Assembly (NCBI GenBank): GCA_028571685.1
Contig: CM053141.1
Span: 56,480,333 to 56,544,332, forward strand
Direction: 5' to 3'
Length of the DNA: 64,000 nucleotides
Origin: Heterohyrax brucei
Taxonomy: Eukaryota; Chordata; Mammalia; Hyracoidea; Procaviidae
Positions 1 through 12,472 of this stretch are shown one piece after another; within the stretch, counting starts at the first letter, position 1; each line of letters opens with the position of its first letter. Made by a program: the position numbers and the translations under genes. A model generated the notes under the pieces. It saw only the letters and a list, made by a program, of their open reading frames with translations. It was not told the origin of the DNA and did no database searches.

Positions 1-3000
1 AAAGCCAACTACAACGTGGAAAGAGACAATGCAGACGCACAGTATCATCAGCCAGAGTAAGGTCAGGGGATGACTGGAACAGACCATTAACCGAAGCTGA
101 AGATAATCAAAACAAGTCCAAGAGAGCCAAAGTACAACCTTCAGTATACCCCACCTGAATTTAGAGACCATCTCAAGATCAGATTGGAATTACTGAATAT
201 TAATGACGAAAGGTCAGATGACTTACAGAATTACATCACACATGAAGAAAGACAGCAAAAGAGAAAACAAAAGTTTTTAGAGACGAGTTATCTCCAATAC
301 TACTGAGACTATTTCACAGTATAGAAAGGGATGGAATACTCCTAGCTAGCATAACCCTGATACCAAAGCCAGGGAAGGATCCAACAAAAAAGGGGAACTA
401 CAGACCGATATCACTCATGAATCTAGATGCAAAAATCTTCAACAAAATTATTGCCAATAGAATACAACAACATATCAAAAAATAATCCATCATGACCAAG
501 TTGGATTCATACCAGGGATGCAAAGCTGCTTAACTATCAGAAAAACAACTAATGTGATCAACCACACAAATAACACAAAAGTCAAGAATCACCTGATCTT
601 TTCTATTGATGCAGAAAAGGCATTTTATAAAGTCTAGCACCCATTCATGCTAAAAACTCTCAGCAAAATAGGAATATATGGCCAACTCCCCAATGCAATA
701 ACGGCCATTTATACAAAGCCAATTGTCTACGTCATCCTGAATGGAGACAGACTGAAACAGCTTCCCTTGAGAACAGGAACTAGACAAGGATGTCCACTCT
801 CACCTCTCCTATTCAACACTGTACTAGAAGTTCTAGCCAGAACTATTAGACAAGACCAAGGAATAAAGGGCATCTGCATCGGCAAAGAACTAAAAATCTC
901 CCTATTTGCAGATGATATGATTGTATACACAGAGAACCCCAAAGAATCCATAAGGAAACTACTCAAACTGATAGAGGAGTTCGGCAAAGTCTCAGGATAC
1001 AAGATAAACATAAGTAAATCAGTAGGATTCCTTTATACCAACATCAAGATTATTAAGGAAGAAATTACCAAGTCAATGCCATTTACTATAGCTCCTAAGA
1101 AGATAAAGTACCTAGGGATAAATCTAACCAGAGAAATAACAGGCCTTTACAAAGAGAACTACAAACCCTTACTACAAGAAACTAAGAGAGAGTTACATAA
1201 CTGGAGAAACTTATCCTGCTCGCGGACAGGAAGAATTAACACTGTGAACATGTCTATTTTACCCAAAGGAATCTACTTATACGATGCAATCCCAATATAA
1301 GTTCAAGTGACATTTTTTAATGAGATGGAGGAACAAATTATCAACTTCATCTGGAAAGGGAAGAAGCCCCGGATAAGTAAAGCATTACTAAAGAGAAGCA
1401 CACACTGGGAGGCTTCTCATTACCCGACCTTAGAACCTATTATACTGCCACAGTAGTCAAAACAGCCTGGTACTCGTACAAAAGCAGACAGACAGATCAG
1501 TGGAACAGAATCAAGATCCCAGAGATGACATCATCTGCCTATGAACAGTTGATATTTGACAAAGGCCCTAAGACATTAACCTGGGGTAAAAACAATCTCT
1601 TCAACAAATAGTCCTGGCAAAATTGATGTCCATCTGCACTAAATTAAAACAAGACCCATATCTTACACCTCATACAAAAACCAACTCCAACTGGGTAAAA
1701 AACCTAAATATTAAATCTAAAATTATAAAGCTCATCCAAGAAAAAGTAGGAACAACAATGGAAGGTTTAATACACAACGTGGACAGACTTCAAAATCTGT
1801 CAAACAAACCACAAACAACAGAAGACAAAATAGACAAATGGGAATTACTAAAAATCAATCACTTTTGCTCATCTAAAGGCTTTATTAATAGAATTAAAAG
1901 GCCACCTACAGAATGGGAAAAAATATTTGGTAACTCTATGTCAGACCGATGCCTGATCTCCATAATCTATAAGGTACTACAAAATATCAAGAAGAAAAAG
2001 ATAAATTATCCAATTAAGCAATGGGCAAAGGAGATGGACAGACATTCATCTAAAGAGAACATCCAGGCAGCCAAAACACACATGCAAATATGCTCACGAT
2101 TATTAGCTACGAAAGAAATTCAAATCTAAATGACAATGAGATACCACCTCACACCAACAAGGTTGGACCTGAGGCAAAAAACACAAAACATTAAATGCTG
2201 GAGAGGCTGTAGAGAGATTGGAACTCTCCTACACTGTTGGTGCGATTGCAAAATGGCGCAACCTCTTTGGAAAGCAATCTGATGCTACCTTAAAATAATG
2301 GATATAGATATACCATTTGACCAGTAATTCCACTGCTTGGAATATATCCTACAGAATCAAGGCCATTCACACCAACTAATACATGCACACAAATGTTCAT
2401 CGCAGCACAGTCCACAATAGCAAAAAGATGGAATCAACCCAGATGCCCAACGACATAAGAATGGATAGGTAAAATACAGTACATATACTCAATGGAATAC
2501 TACGCAATGACAAAGAACAATGATGATAACAGGAAACATCTCTTAACCTAGTTTCAACTGAAGGACATTATGTTGAGTGAAAGTAGTCAGCGACAAAAGG
2601 ACAATTATTGTATGAGACCCCTATGATAAGAACTTAAAAACAGACTCATGAATAACAGAAAAGACTCTTTGACAGCTGCAAGAGTGGGGAGGGTGGAAGG
2701 GTAAGGAGGGACGGTTGAGATTAGATAGTTGTTAGAAATTTGGTTGGGTGAAATTGGTGACAGCACGTATTAGTAAGAACATCAATATTAATGGGACTTA
2801 AGCACAACTTATGTACTCCTCCCATCTTAACCCAATATTGCAATGACAGAGTAGCTGGGACAGGGGGCCCAGGACCATGCTCTCAGGAGAAATCGAGGCC
2901 AATTGGCACAACTAGCGTTTTGCTAATGAGGTCTCTCCGCATCCCACATTGGTGAGTGGCGTCCAAGGTCTTAAAAACTGCCAAGCTGCCATCTGAGGGT

Positions 3001-3618
3001 ACAGCAAATGGTCTCAACTTAGCAGGAACGGATGATCACCAAAGTCCATAACGACATGGGGGAGAGAGAATCCAGAAGACAGAGAGACCCACGTGAGTGG
3101 ATGTCTACATCAACTTGTGACCAAAACAACCAGATGGTGCCTGGCTACCACCAGTGATGGCCATGATGGAGCTCACAAAGTTGAATCTCAATGGCAACAC
3201 AAGTATAAATAGGGGTGCACCCTGAGACCTCCACTAAAAGACCACAATTGATGGTCCAAGGGCCTCAGAGTTCTCCTGGGAGCAGGGCCCCTGGCCCTGA
3301 TGCTGTCACTGTCCATAAATCATAATGGTCAACTTTTCAGACAATGGATTCAACTTGGTGACGCAGAGTGACCATATTGTATTAGCACTTTATGGTTCTA
3401 GGCATCTATAGGCAGTCGTCCTGTTGACCTCATACTGGAGGAAGGGAAATGGGTGGAGAGGAGAAGATAGGAGACTGTTGGGAAGATAAGACATGTATGG
3501 AGCAGAGAGGAAGAGTGTGGTGTCATCATGCAGGGAGAGCAGTGGAAGCTGCATGTAGGTCAGCATGCAAACTTATATGGGAATGTACATTTTCATTCAA
3601 TCATAATTTTAAAAAAAA
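1..3618 (+). mobile_element. L1 LINE, 5'-incomplete and internally deleted
   Basis: The window opens inside an L1. Roughly the first 300 bases do not align with ORF2 and may be ORF1 or 5' material; the reverse transcriptase part starts abruptly near 325, so a large internal deletion is likely. ORF2 remains run to about 2645, followed by a 3' UTR of about 970 bases ending in an A-rich stretch at 3610-3618. The UTR block around 2950-3250 (TCTTAAAAACTGCC, then a CTACCACCAGTGATG motif) recurs in reverse at 57300-57895, which supports the 3' boundary. Several stops and frame changes make it inactive. The true 5' end lies outside the window. Confidence 0.9.
325..2645 (+). pseudogene. L1 ORF2 (endonuclease/reverse transcriptase) remnant
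   Basis: ORF2 protein nicks target DNA and reverse transcribes L1 RNA. Here the endonuclease domain is missing. The reverse transcriptase domain is readable: [20 protein letters not shown] near 357-416, SIDAEKAF near 604-627, [14 protein letters not shown] near 775-816, and the catalytic box LFADDMIVY near 901-927. The longest open stretch is 647-1299 (217 codons). A later open piece at 1623-2126 matches the region before the C-terminal cysteine motif, and CWRGC..TLLHCWCDC follows near 2200-2255. In-frame stops occur before 647, at 1298 and near 2280, and the frame shifts between about 1390 and 1620. This is a dead LINE gene, not a host gene. Confidence 0.9.
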
Positions 3619-3730
3619 GATATTCATTCAAACAAAACAAGTGTACACTGAGTGGTTTAAAAATCAGGAAAGGCTTGTGTGTCAAGATCATATCTTTTCA
3701 CATACTTAGTCTGTATGCTTAGCAAATAAT

Positions 3731-4572
3731 TTGAGAAACTGAACTACATGAAGAAGAACACAGCATCAGGACTGGAGGAACACTCATTTGTAACTTGCAA
3801 CAGGCAGAAGACACAAGCTTGCCAACTGAAAGTAAAGAGGATTTGAAGCACTTACCAATGATGACCAAACTCTACAGCTTTCAATAGAGTTACACTTCAA
3901 CTTAAAACAAAAATCCTTACAACTGGGCCAATAACCGACATCACAATAAACAGAGAAAACACTAAAGTTGTCAAGAATTAGATTTTACTCAGTTCCACAA
4001 TCACTGCCCATTAGAGCATCAGTGAAGTTAAACAATGCATTGCACTGGGCAAATATTCTATTTAAAGTGTTAAAAAGCAAAGACATCATTGTAAGGTCTA
4101 AAGTGCACCTGACCAAATCCATGATATTTTCGATTGCCTCACATGCATACAAAAGCTGAACAATGAATATGGAAGACGGAAGAAGGCTTGATTCCCCTGA
4201 ATTATTGTGTTGGTGAAGACTACTGAATATACCCTGGACTGTCAGAAGAATGAACAAATCTATCATGGAAGAAGTACAGCCAGAATGCTCCTTAGAAAAA
4301 AGGATGGCAAGACTTCAGCTTATGTAATTTAGTCACGTTATCATGAGGCACCAGTTCCTGGAGAAGGACATCATCATACCTGGCAAAGAAGTGGGTCACT
4401 GGAAAAAAGAAGAAAACCCTCAACTAGATGGACGAACATAGTAGTTGCAACAATGGGCTCAAACAAAAATTGTGAGAGTGGCGCAGAACTGGACAGTGTC
4501 TTGTTCTGTTGCACGTGGGGTTACCCTGAGTCAGAAACAACTGAGAGCACCTTACAACCCAACAAAAAATAG
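3731..4572 (+). mobile_element. RTE-type LINE, 3' end (5'-truncated)
   Basis: Begins in the reverse transcriptase domain just past the YADD region (the LAESKEDLKHLL-like part is readable) and runs through the RTE C-terminus (AAGACTACTGAATATACC, CTCCTTAGAA) to the 3' terminal block GGGGTTACCCTGAGTCAGAA, closing in a short CAACCCAACAAAAAA tail. The terminal block is the one shared with the SINEs. Comparison with the copies at 19776, 41825 and 63277 supports the call. Multiple frame breaks. Confidence 0.8.
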
Positions 4573-5870
4573 CTACACTCTGAGAGTCATCTTTTCTTGG
4601 AAGGAAATCCTGGATTACACACTATCCTGAATGCAGATATAATTTCCATACTGTCCCTAGAAGGCTTTCCACTGCTTGATCTTCACCTGCTTCAACCCTT
4701 AGTGTGCTCTATGCTAGATATCACAGCTACCTCTTGCTGGGAAAGGAGGGTTTCCAGTCTGGCCAGAATCCTCCTCAGGACTCTATTCTTATCCCTGCAA
4801 TTTCCTGGTGACTACTGGGATAAAAATTGAAAGTCTTCAGTTTTCTTTCTTTCTTTGTTTGGAATACTAAGGCCAAGCCAAGCCAAGCCAAGTAAGGGAT
4901 GTCCTTAATAAGATACCTTTACTTACAGAACTCCCTAGGGGACTTGGCATTCCCAAGGCTATTCACAGTCCTCTGGAACACTGGAAAGCCATCCAGATCA
5001 GAATTAGGGTGGAGGGAGAGGAAATTAGGAAGGAAGGCCCAGCATTTTCCCAACAGTCAGTGATTACTACAAAGCTGGTGAGAAACAGCAGCGAAGGACA
5101 GCACACAAACTCAGGCCAAGCTGCAGCGGGAGAGGGAAGCAGTATAGTGTAACGGAGGGCCATCATTCCAGAAGTATCTGTCATGGGCTCTGTAGGACAA
5201 ACACCATCTGAGACATGAACAACTACCAGGACTAGTCCAAAGGGAGAGTGGCAACACTGCACAATATCCAGTGACAGCTACTCCAACTCCTGTTTTCTAA
5301 TAGAGACAAAGTCCGCCCATCTTGCCAAACTATGTAGTTCAGGGCACAGAGATCTACAAGTGGTAGGCAGAGGGCCTAAACGAGTACGTCTGTGATCCTT
5401 CAGAGCAGACTTAGCACCCAGCGAGCCTCTGAACAAGAGACAGCACAACCTGTGTTGATCCAGAAGGTTCTCACATCAGAGCACATAAATCCACTTCTCC
5501 CACCACACACACATACATGCCAACTTAACCTTTGAGTTGGTTGCTAGCAAGCAGGTCTGTCATCATCAATTCTTCATCATTCATGACAAAAGTCTAGATA
5601 TAAAAATAACACGAAAAACTACAAATAGCTCCTAAATCATTTCTTCCCAGGATTGAGAAGGTAATTTTGCAAAAACTCAATATTCCTACTCATTTACTTG
5701 TCTCTCTTGTCTCCTGTTTGCTAACACTGAAATCAGGTGAAACTTCCAGAAGTGTATTCCAAGGGAAGGAGATAGAGATGAGAGGTAAGTGGAAGAAAGA
5801 AAACACCTCAGCACCTTCACATGTGCTGGTGGTTACCAGCTCTACTACAAGCAGACCTTCAAACACTGTA
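4573..5870. other. Unassigned sequence
   Basis: No gene or convincing repeat, apart from a CCAAG tandem at 4873-4892 and a CTTT run near 4845-4858. The open stretch at 5667-5960 runs into the SINE that follows and shows no protein family features. Confidence 0.5.
4873..4892 (-). repeat. (CCAAG)4 tract, possible retroposon tail
   Basis: Four units of CCAAG, flanked on both sides by TAAGG (4868-4872 and 4893-4897). The same pentamer is the tail of the very short RTE/SINE-end inserts at 19531, 40664, 56299, 57113 and 58065. It could be a tail-only insertion or a chance microsatellite; the 5-bp flanks are too short to decide. Confidence 0.4.
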
Positions 5871-6012
5871 GCCATTGAGTGGATTCAGACTCAAAACATG
5901 CAACAGGCAGTTTTACTACCCCACAGGGCTTCCGAGGAGCAGCCGGTGAATTCGAAATGCTAGCCTTTTGGAGAGCAGCCTAGCTCTTTAACGACTGTGC
6001 CACCAGGGCTCC
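5871..6012 (-). mobile_element. AfroSINE-like SINE, short form
   Basis: Read on the minus strand: tRNA-like head at 6012 (GGAGCCCTGGTGGCACAG), B-box-like CGAATTCACC near 5950, and end (GAGTC-type core) near 5875. About 15-20 percent diverged from the copies at 7216 and 30588 by eye. Confidence 0.8.
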
Positions 6013-7215
6013 ACACACTCAAAAGTCAACTGTATTTTACAGATTTATACATTGCAGTTGAGGTAAATCAGTACAATAAATTTTCCGTATGTCAGAAAAA
6101 AATGCAAATATAACAGTGAAAAGTAAACTGCCTTCTGGAAAACAGAACAATCAGCAATATATAACATTATAACAGAATGTTATAACATTGCTTTGTAGCC
6201 TGCAAAATGCTTTGTCACTCCTGGACATCAATTATTATTCAGAAGCCCCACATTAACCCAAAATCACAGAAAAGGACTGTCTACCTGGAGCACTCTCAGA
6301 ATTTCCACCCTTTTTATTGATACAGATAGACAGGAATGTCAGAAGTGCTGGAATTCACTTAGCAATATGAAATCATTTCTCCAAACGAACTTAAATGTGT
6401 TAGCTTCCAAGTGTGAAATAAAACTTGTGTTCAAGGCCTGGAACGGAGGAGAGGACTAGCATGTTCCCTCAGCCAAGCTACCGTGAGAAAAGCAGTGTGG
6501 GCGTCTTGAACACTGCCACTTTGGAACATGCATCCTGTTTCACACTCTTCCTATATTCAGTCCACAACTACTCCAAGCTGTCCTGAGTTAGAATATAAAC
6601 ACATTTCCCTGTACAAGCAGAAAGGGAAGAAGAGCCAATTCCCACAGTACCATCCTGATCCAAGAGTTCCAGTATTGTAACAACTCTACAGTTACTATTT
6701 ACTCCCTAAAAATTTCTTGTCATTGTGGATTCATTATAGTGAACGTCAGAAGTCCAAATTGTTTTCCTTAAATATGCCTAAGGGTAATTTCTGCTGCTTC
6801 TGAAGCTGGTGTCTCATCTTTGCTACGCTAGTGACTAAAAGGAGTTGAACAAGTCCTACAAGTTCTGCTCATACTGCCCCAACTCAAAGAAGACCACCAC
6901 CCTCAAAGCAGAGTCAGGTACCAAGTGAACACAGGTCTCTGACAAGGCTGATTTTTCATTTAACAGGTTAAAAACCTCTAGATTTCAACTCTTGATCGAA
7001 GAAAGTCTTTTTAAAATGCACATCCATATGTTTTTTTTATCTTAGAGAGACACAGTGTTGTAAACAAGGAGAAACTCAGGATGTTCTCAACAGAGTCTTG
7101 CAGTGACATAACAGTCATCATTCTGAACACAGAATAACAGAGCTGGAATGTGAGATCAAGAAATATACCTAAAGTCATATAATCATTGCTTTTCACTGTA
7201 TTCCCAATTTCAGCT
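6013..7215. other. Unassigned sequence
   Basis: About 1.2 kb without a recognisable gene or repeat. A small palindromic echo of ATAACATT occurs near 6162-6190. Nothing else stood out. Confidence 0.5.
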
Positions 7216-7363
7216 AAACCCATTGCCATAGACTTGATTTCAACTCATAGCGACCTTATAGGAAAGAGAAGAACTGCCCCATCCCAAGGAGCACCTGGTG
7301 GATTTGAACTGCTGACCTTTTGGTTAGCAGCACAGCACTTAACCACTATACCACCAGCATTTC
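7216..7363 (-). mobile_element. AfroSINE-like SINE, short form
   Basis: Minus-strand copy with the whole short-form body: 3' core GATTTCAACTCATAGCGACC, then CCAAGGAGCACCTGGTGG, GAACTGCTGACCTTTTGGTT (B-box side) and head complement TTAACCACTATACCACCAG. Confidence 0.85.
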
Positions 7364-7746
7364 AGCCAAAGACAGCATCGGTCATCCAAGCCACTAAATC
7401 TCAGAACTTGAAATACAGCCTAGATAAAAAGTATACTTCATGCTTCTCTGGATACACCTTAGCAGTATAAGGCAACATAAAACATAAATTCCTGCCCTTC
7501 TGATCTAACCTCCCAGAAGGAGGCAAGTGAGTGTAGAGCAGATCCTTCTCTCACTGGAGAGGAGTAAGAGGCTGAAGTGGGAGACCGTGTTGCCCAGGTC
7601 GGAGGTAATTCTCAAAGTGTGCATGTTTGCATATTCTGATGATGATGGAAGACTTCTATGACTTTCCTCACTGAACAGGCAGGAGTTAAGTCATGGCCCA
7701 ATTGGGTCATTAACACCACACCATTGCCAGCTACATTCAACCTGTC
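7364..7746. other. Unassigned sequence
   Basis: Nothing recognisable between two SINEs of opposite orientation. Confidence 0.4.
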
Positions 7747-7882
7747 AAGTGCTATATTTGCTTACCAAAAGGTCAACAATTCAAATCCTAGAGGCCTCCT
7801 TAGAAACTATGGGGCAGTTCTACTCTAACCTATAGGGTCACCACTTAGTTGGAATTGACTCTAAGGCAGTGACTTTGGCTTT
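7747..7882 (+). mobile_element. AfroSINE-like SINE, short form, head degraded
   Basis: Plus-strand copy: GCTTACCAAAAGGTCAACAA with TTCAAATCC (B box), ACTATGGGGCAGTTCTACTC, then the core GGTCACCACTTAGTTGGAAT and GGCAGTGACTTTGGCTTT. The first 15-20 bases of the head are not recognisable. Confidence 0.8.
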
Positions 7883-10689
7883 CTGACTCCACCTTGCAGA
7901 AGAATGCCTGGACTGGGAGATACGGCAGAGATTAACACTTTCTTCCTTACCAATCACACCCATTAACAGACTGCCTTTTGGTCTTACGTCTCTGGTGTTA
8001 ATTCACAAACCATGTGAATTAATTAGGTAGGAATTTTTGGAACATATCTCATTATAACCAAATATATCACGCTAAGTCAGAGAAGCCTTCTAGAATACTC
8101 AATAGAGTCCTCAACAGTCAGGACAGTCTCACCTCTGAAGCCTAGCACATTACTTGATGCACAGTAAATAATAAATATGTGTCCAACTCTACTGATTGTA
8201 TGCTGCATGTGGAAAAACTGGAACTAAACATGCAATGAACACAGAGAACAACTTCAGAAATCTGAGTTTTAGTACCTTTGTAATCTGAAAGCATATGCAC
8301 TGAAAATATCTTCAGAGAGTATTTACAGCAGAAAAAAGCAGCTGAGGTAAGGGAGGTAACTACTGAGTTTTTACCAGCAATACACATCCCACAGTGAGGG
8401 TCTCATTCGCACTCTCTCTCACACACACCCAACTGCTGTCATCTATTATTATTTTGTCATTTGCTCTTAGCATTTAAAAACAAATAATCAGTAATTCTAA
8501 TACGATTCTGGTAAATTGGGATCCTATCAAATTGAGGTTTCACATGAATTTGTTTTAGAGAATAACATGCTAAGCTTGAAAAAGGAGTTACTCTGGGAAT
8601 AACTCATCTTTTCAATACAAGGCAGTTCCTGGAAAGTATTAGAAGAATGTGGACTCCGCAGGGTATACTTACTTACATGCCATAAGGGCTATTTTTCATC
8701 AGGACCTGGTATCTCAACCTCTCTCATTTAAGAAACTGATGGATTTTCCAAACAATCTTCGTGTAGCTAAAACACGTATCTCCCCAACACAATCTGAAGT
8801 TCAAACGGACATTCCTGCCTCTCCTCAACAATCTTTTTACCCAAAATCTAAGCCATCACCTATGTTCCTGGTTACCATGGTGCTTTACAGCCCAGTGCCT
8901 ACAACAGACTCAAACAAGCAGAGCTAGAGGTAACTTTAGAGAGAATTTTACTCAACCTCATCATTTTCCAGAAAAGCACAATATGGCCCATATTATTTAA
9001 GAAAAAACAAAACTGCCTGAGGTTATTCAATTAGATGGCAGGACCTGGAAAGGAGCCTGCCTTTGAGATCCACAAATCCACCTACATTGACAGAACTGAT
9101 TTTGAGTCTTTTAAAGGGCCTAGTACTGATAAATTTCTACTTCCCCATAAACTGATCAAACTCCAGTTACCTATGTGCACTTCTTTGTTAGTAACTATAT
9201 TAACGTTTCATATCCTATGACTAGAGGCTACTGGGATTTGTTCTTTCTTCTCATGACAGAAATTACCATATTTTTAAACAAACAATGTGCCCCTTATACA
9301 TTTGCCAACTGAACACATCCCTCCACAAACCCACAACGTATTTTCGTAAGTGTGCTGTGTTAATTTTTTTTGGTTACAAGAGTGTGTTTAAAAAAAAATG
9401 GCATAGCTGAGCTTACCAAAAAAAAATACTTTGAGGGGGAAGGGCACAGTTGGCAAATAATCATACAAGGTACGAATCATTTGCGTAAAAATATGGTATT
9501 TTCTCCTGCCTCTAAGGATAAAATAATGGTGACATATACTTATCTTTCTTTCCTGCCAAACAGAACTCACAGACCCGTCTTATACTCTTCATGTGACTGA
9601 CCTCATTAACAGGATTCATGTTTTGAACTCTTTGAAAGTGTTATCTGATTGCTAAATTAGCTTATTTTTCCCCACCCCCCCCCAAAAAAATTGTTTCATA
9701 TTCTTTTCATATCAAAAGTGTAGACAGGAAATTAGATGATGAAATTCAGTGAAATGAACAGGCATTTTAACTCCTTTTGCCAGGCATTGGCAATAAAAGG
9801 TATCATTTAGGAACATAATGGGCATAAAGGGAGTCATTTGGGCAGTCACACGTCTGGCTTATCTTCTCATCCAGACTGCATTCATGGGACGGGGTGGGAA
9901 AGCAGGAAACCAGTATGGCAAATTTTCCACTTTGCTCCTATAACTGTTGGGGAAATGGTAAGGCACAGATTACAGGGTCACTAAGGGAGCACCATGTTTG
10001 GTTTTTTAAAAACATTATTCCTAGGCTAAAATGAACTACGCATTTATTCCAACTAGAAATATGAGAGAAAAAGAAAAAAGAATTCCAGTATTGTGAGAGG
10101 TTTGTGGTAGCCCAGGTATAACTAATAATTTCCATTTTAAACCTGTACCAGACAGAGATGAAGAGTGGCAATTCAAAGGTCCCAGTCCACGAATCACTGG
10201 CACTGTTAACAAATAAAACTAGAAAAAAATGAAGAAGACACAATGGCGCAGTTTTGTTTCCAGTTTTTCCAACCCCACACTGCGAGGAACAAAAAAGAGA
10301 GTCAATTTCAAAAAAGAGACAGAAGAGGAAAGGTAGCATTTCGTCACAGTGTAAAATAACAAGGGAGACACCTGTGGGTGTGCTTCCTAGTCCATTGTCT
10401 ATAACCCTATGATTCCACAGAGAAAGGAGATAAGAAATGGGGCAAGCCATCTACTGAACCAGTGGGGCCAAGGGGATAGAACAACAATCCTCTCAACTTA
10501 GATGACTTCCAAAATAACATCCACTCATCTGACAAATGACTACTTAATGATTACTTTGAGTCACGCAGTATTCTGAGCAACACAGAAAGAGCAACAAGCT
10601 AGGCTAGAGACACTATCCCTGCAAATAAATCTCCAACTCTAACACTGCTTTTAGCCTCCAGGAACGTATATCCAGTGTGGCACCTCTAG
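7883..10689. other. Unassigned sequence
   Basis: The longest stretch with no confident element. It has homopolymer runs (C and A near 9670-9690) and a CA-rich patch at 8411-8428. A 170-codon open stretch on the minus strand (9938-10450) is low-complexity and hydrophobic, without domain or codon signals, so I do not call it. 10540-10620 may be a scrap of L2 (minus). Confidence 0.45.
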
Positions 10690-11385
10690 AGCAAAGGTCA
10701 TCTTCTTCGGTCTCCAAACTATTCCTTCTATGTGTTTCCTGTCTTGGTTAAAGGTATTAGCCACTTACTTCTTCTCTGGCCATTAACTTCTGAGTCACAT
10801 TTAACTCTATCTTCTTTGTTTACACCCCTACTATCTCCTTCCATATAGCACCAAAGACCTGATCACTGAACTTCTGCAAGGTTTCTTTAATCTGTCTCCA
10901 TCTTTTCCTTCCTATTACCACTTAAGGAAAGCCCTCAACATCTTCTGCCTAGACTATTCCAAGAGCATCGGAGTTGAGGGTTAGGGATCTTCCCTCCAAA
11001 ACCTGCTGAAGACATCCTTCCCATGTCAGTTTATGGTAACAATATATTTCAAATTAAAAAAAGCTCACAAGTATTCTTGATTCCTCTCTTCATCCCTCCC
11101 CCCATCCAATTCATCAAGAAATTTCATTAGCTCAAGCTTCAAAATACATCCACACTCTAACCACTGTCACCACTTCTACTCCTACCATCCTGGCTCAAGC
11201 CAACGTCATGTCTCATCCAGAGCACTGCAACAGCTTGCTTACAGGCCTCCAGGTTTTCCTCTTGGCCTTGTTTCTTATTCTAAAACAGCAGCCAAAATAA
11301 TCCTTTTAAAACATAATTTAATCAGTATTGTTCCCTACTCTAAATCCTGTAAAACTCTTCTTAATTCAGAGTAAAATTCTTAGAA
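10690..11385 (+). mobile_element. L2 LINE fragment(s)
   Basis: C/T-rich plus strand that follows the remembered L2 3' ORF2 order: a TCTGTCTCCATC block near 10890, a CTAGACTATTCC block near 10950, then GAGCACTGCAACAGCTTGCT and CCTTTTAAAACATAATTTAAT near 11220-11320. The central blocks appear twice (near 10880-10965 and 11150-11250), so two overlapping L2 copies or an internal duplication are possible. Confidence 0.6.
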
Positions 11386-11387
11386 GA

Positions 11388-11690
11388 CCATTGCCCTGAG
11401 GGGAAAAGTTACACAGGGTAAAGGGGACTGAGAGTGCACAAGAGGAGGTTTTGTTACTGACAGTGTGGTCAAGGTAGGCCTCAGAGAAGATGTGAGATTT
11501 GAGATAAAACTTAAAAGGCGTGAAAGAGGCGGCCATGTAGGAAGAACATCACTGACAGAACAGCCTGTGCAAAGGTTCTGAGACAGGAGCTTTTTTATGT
11601 TTGAAGAATTCTCAAGTGGCCAACTGCTAGAGATGCAGGTGTAGTCAGTGAATCGGAGAGTACAGGAAATGAAGTTACAACAGGGCAGGC
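11388..11690 (-). mobile_element. L2 LINE fragment
   Basis: Reads as L2 only on the complement: CTCAGAGAAGATGTGAGATT, GGAAGAACATCACTGACAGA and GCCTGTGCAAAGGTTCTGAG are the inverse of L2 3' blocks. It abuts an L2 fragment of the opposite strand. Confidence 0.6.
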
Positions 11691-11731
11691 AGAACATCTA
11701 GGCCTTTTTATACGTATATTGGCTATGAATG

Positions 11732-11882
11732 GAGCTGTTGTGGTATATTGGTTAACAGCTGCTAATCTAAAAGGTCTGGATTTTGAATTCTCCAGCCATT
11801 CCTAGGGGGGAGTTCAACTCTACTCTGTCCCTTAGGGTCACTGGGAATGAGAATCAACTGGATGGCAGCCAAGTTTTGTTTG
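11732..11882 (+). mobile_element. AfroSINE-like SINE, short form
   Basis: Plus strand, close to full length: head GGTATATTGGTTAACAGCTG, B box near 11770, TTAGGGTCACTGGGAATGAG and ATCAACTGGATGGCAG at the shared 3' core. Confidence 0.8.
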
Positions 11883-12271
11883 TCTGTTTTTAAACATATA
11901 ACTATAATTTGCATATTAAGTTTCTTATTTACTGTATTTCTCCCCACTGGCACAGTAACTCCATCAAGGGTAAGATTTTGTCTGTTTGGGTCACGGTTTT
12001 ATTCCAACTGTTCAAAACAGTGTCTGACATATAGTAAATGTTCAGAATCAATGGACTCAGCTCCTGCCTGAGAAAAGAATCTCCACCCCCAGGGTAAACT
12101 TTTTAAATATACCTCATTATGTCACTGCTTTGCTATAGTTTTTTTTTATTAAAATATACAGTAGGGTACCCCTTAAAACAAAACAAAACCAAAAAAACCG
12201 AACTCTCTTTGCTGATTTCTTCCAGCATTTTGGCTATAATACATACTTTAAATGCCTTTAGTATCAATGCC

Positions 12272-12472
12272 AAAAAATTCAACCCCCCTACCATGGAGTT
12301 AATTTCAACTCACAGTGATACTACAGAGCAGAGCACAACTGCTCTATAGGATTTCCAAGTTTATAAATACTTAAAAAGCAGGTTGCCACATCTTTCTCCC
12401 ACAGAGCAGCTGGTGCCTTTGAACCTTTTGGTTAACAGCTGAGTGTTTTAACCACTGTGCAAACCAGGGCTC
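12272..12472 (-). mobile_element. AfroSINE-like SINE, long form
   Basis: Minus strand. Differs from the short form by about 50 extra bases in the middle (AAAAAGCAGGTTGCCACATC, TTCTCCCACAGAGCAGCTGG). Same long form as 16129, 37064, 51757 and 52721. Confidence 0.85.

Noticed and set aside
9938-10450. 170-codon open stretch on the minus strand
   Set aside because: Hydrophobic, phenylalanine-rich translation typical of antisense A-rich DNA; no domain, no splice context, no family resemblance.
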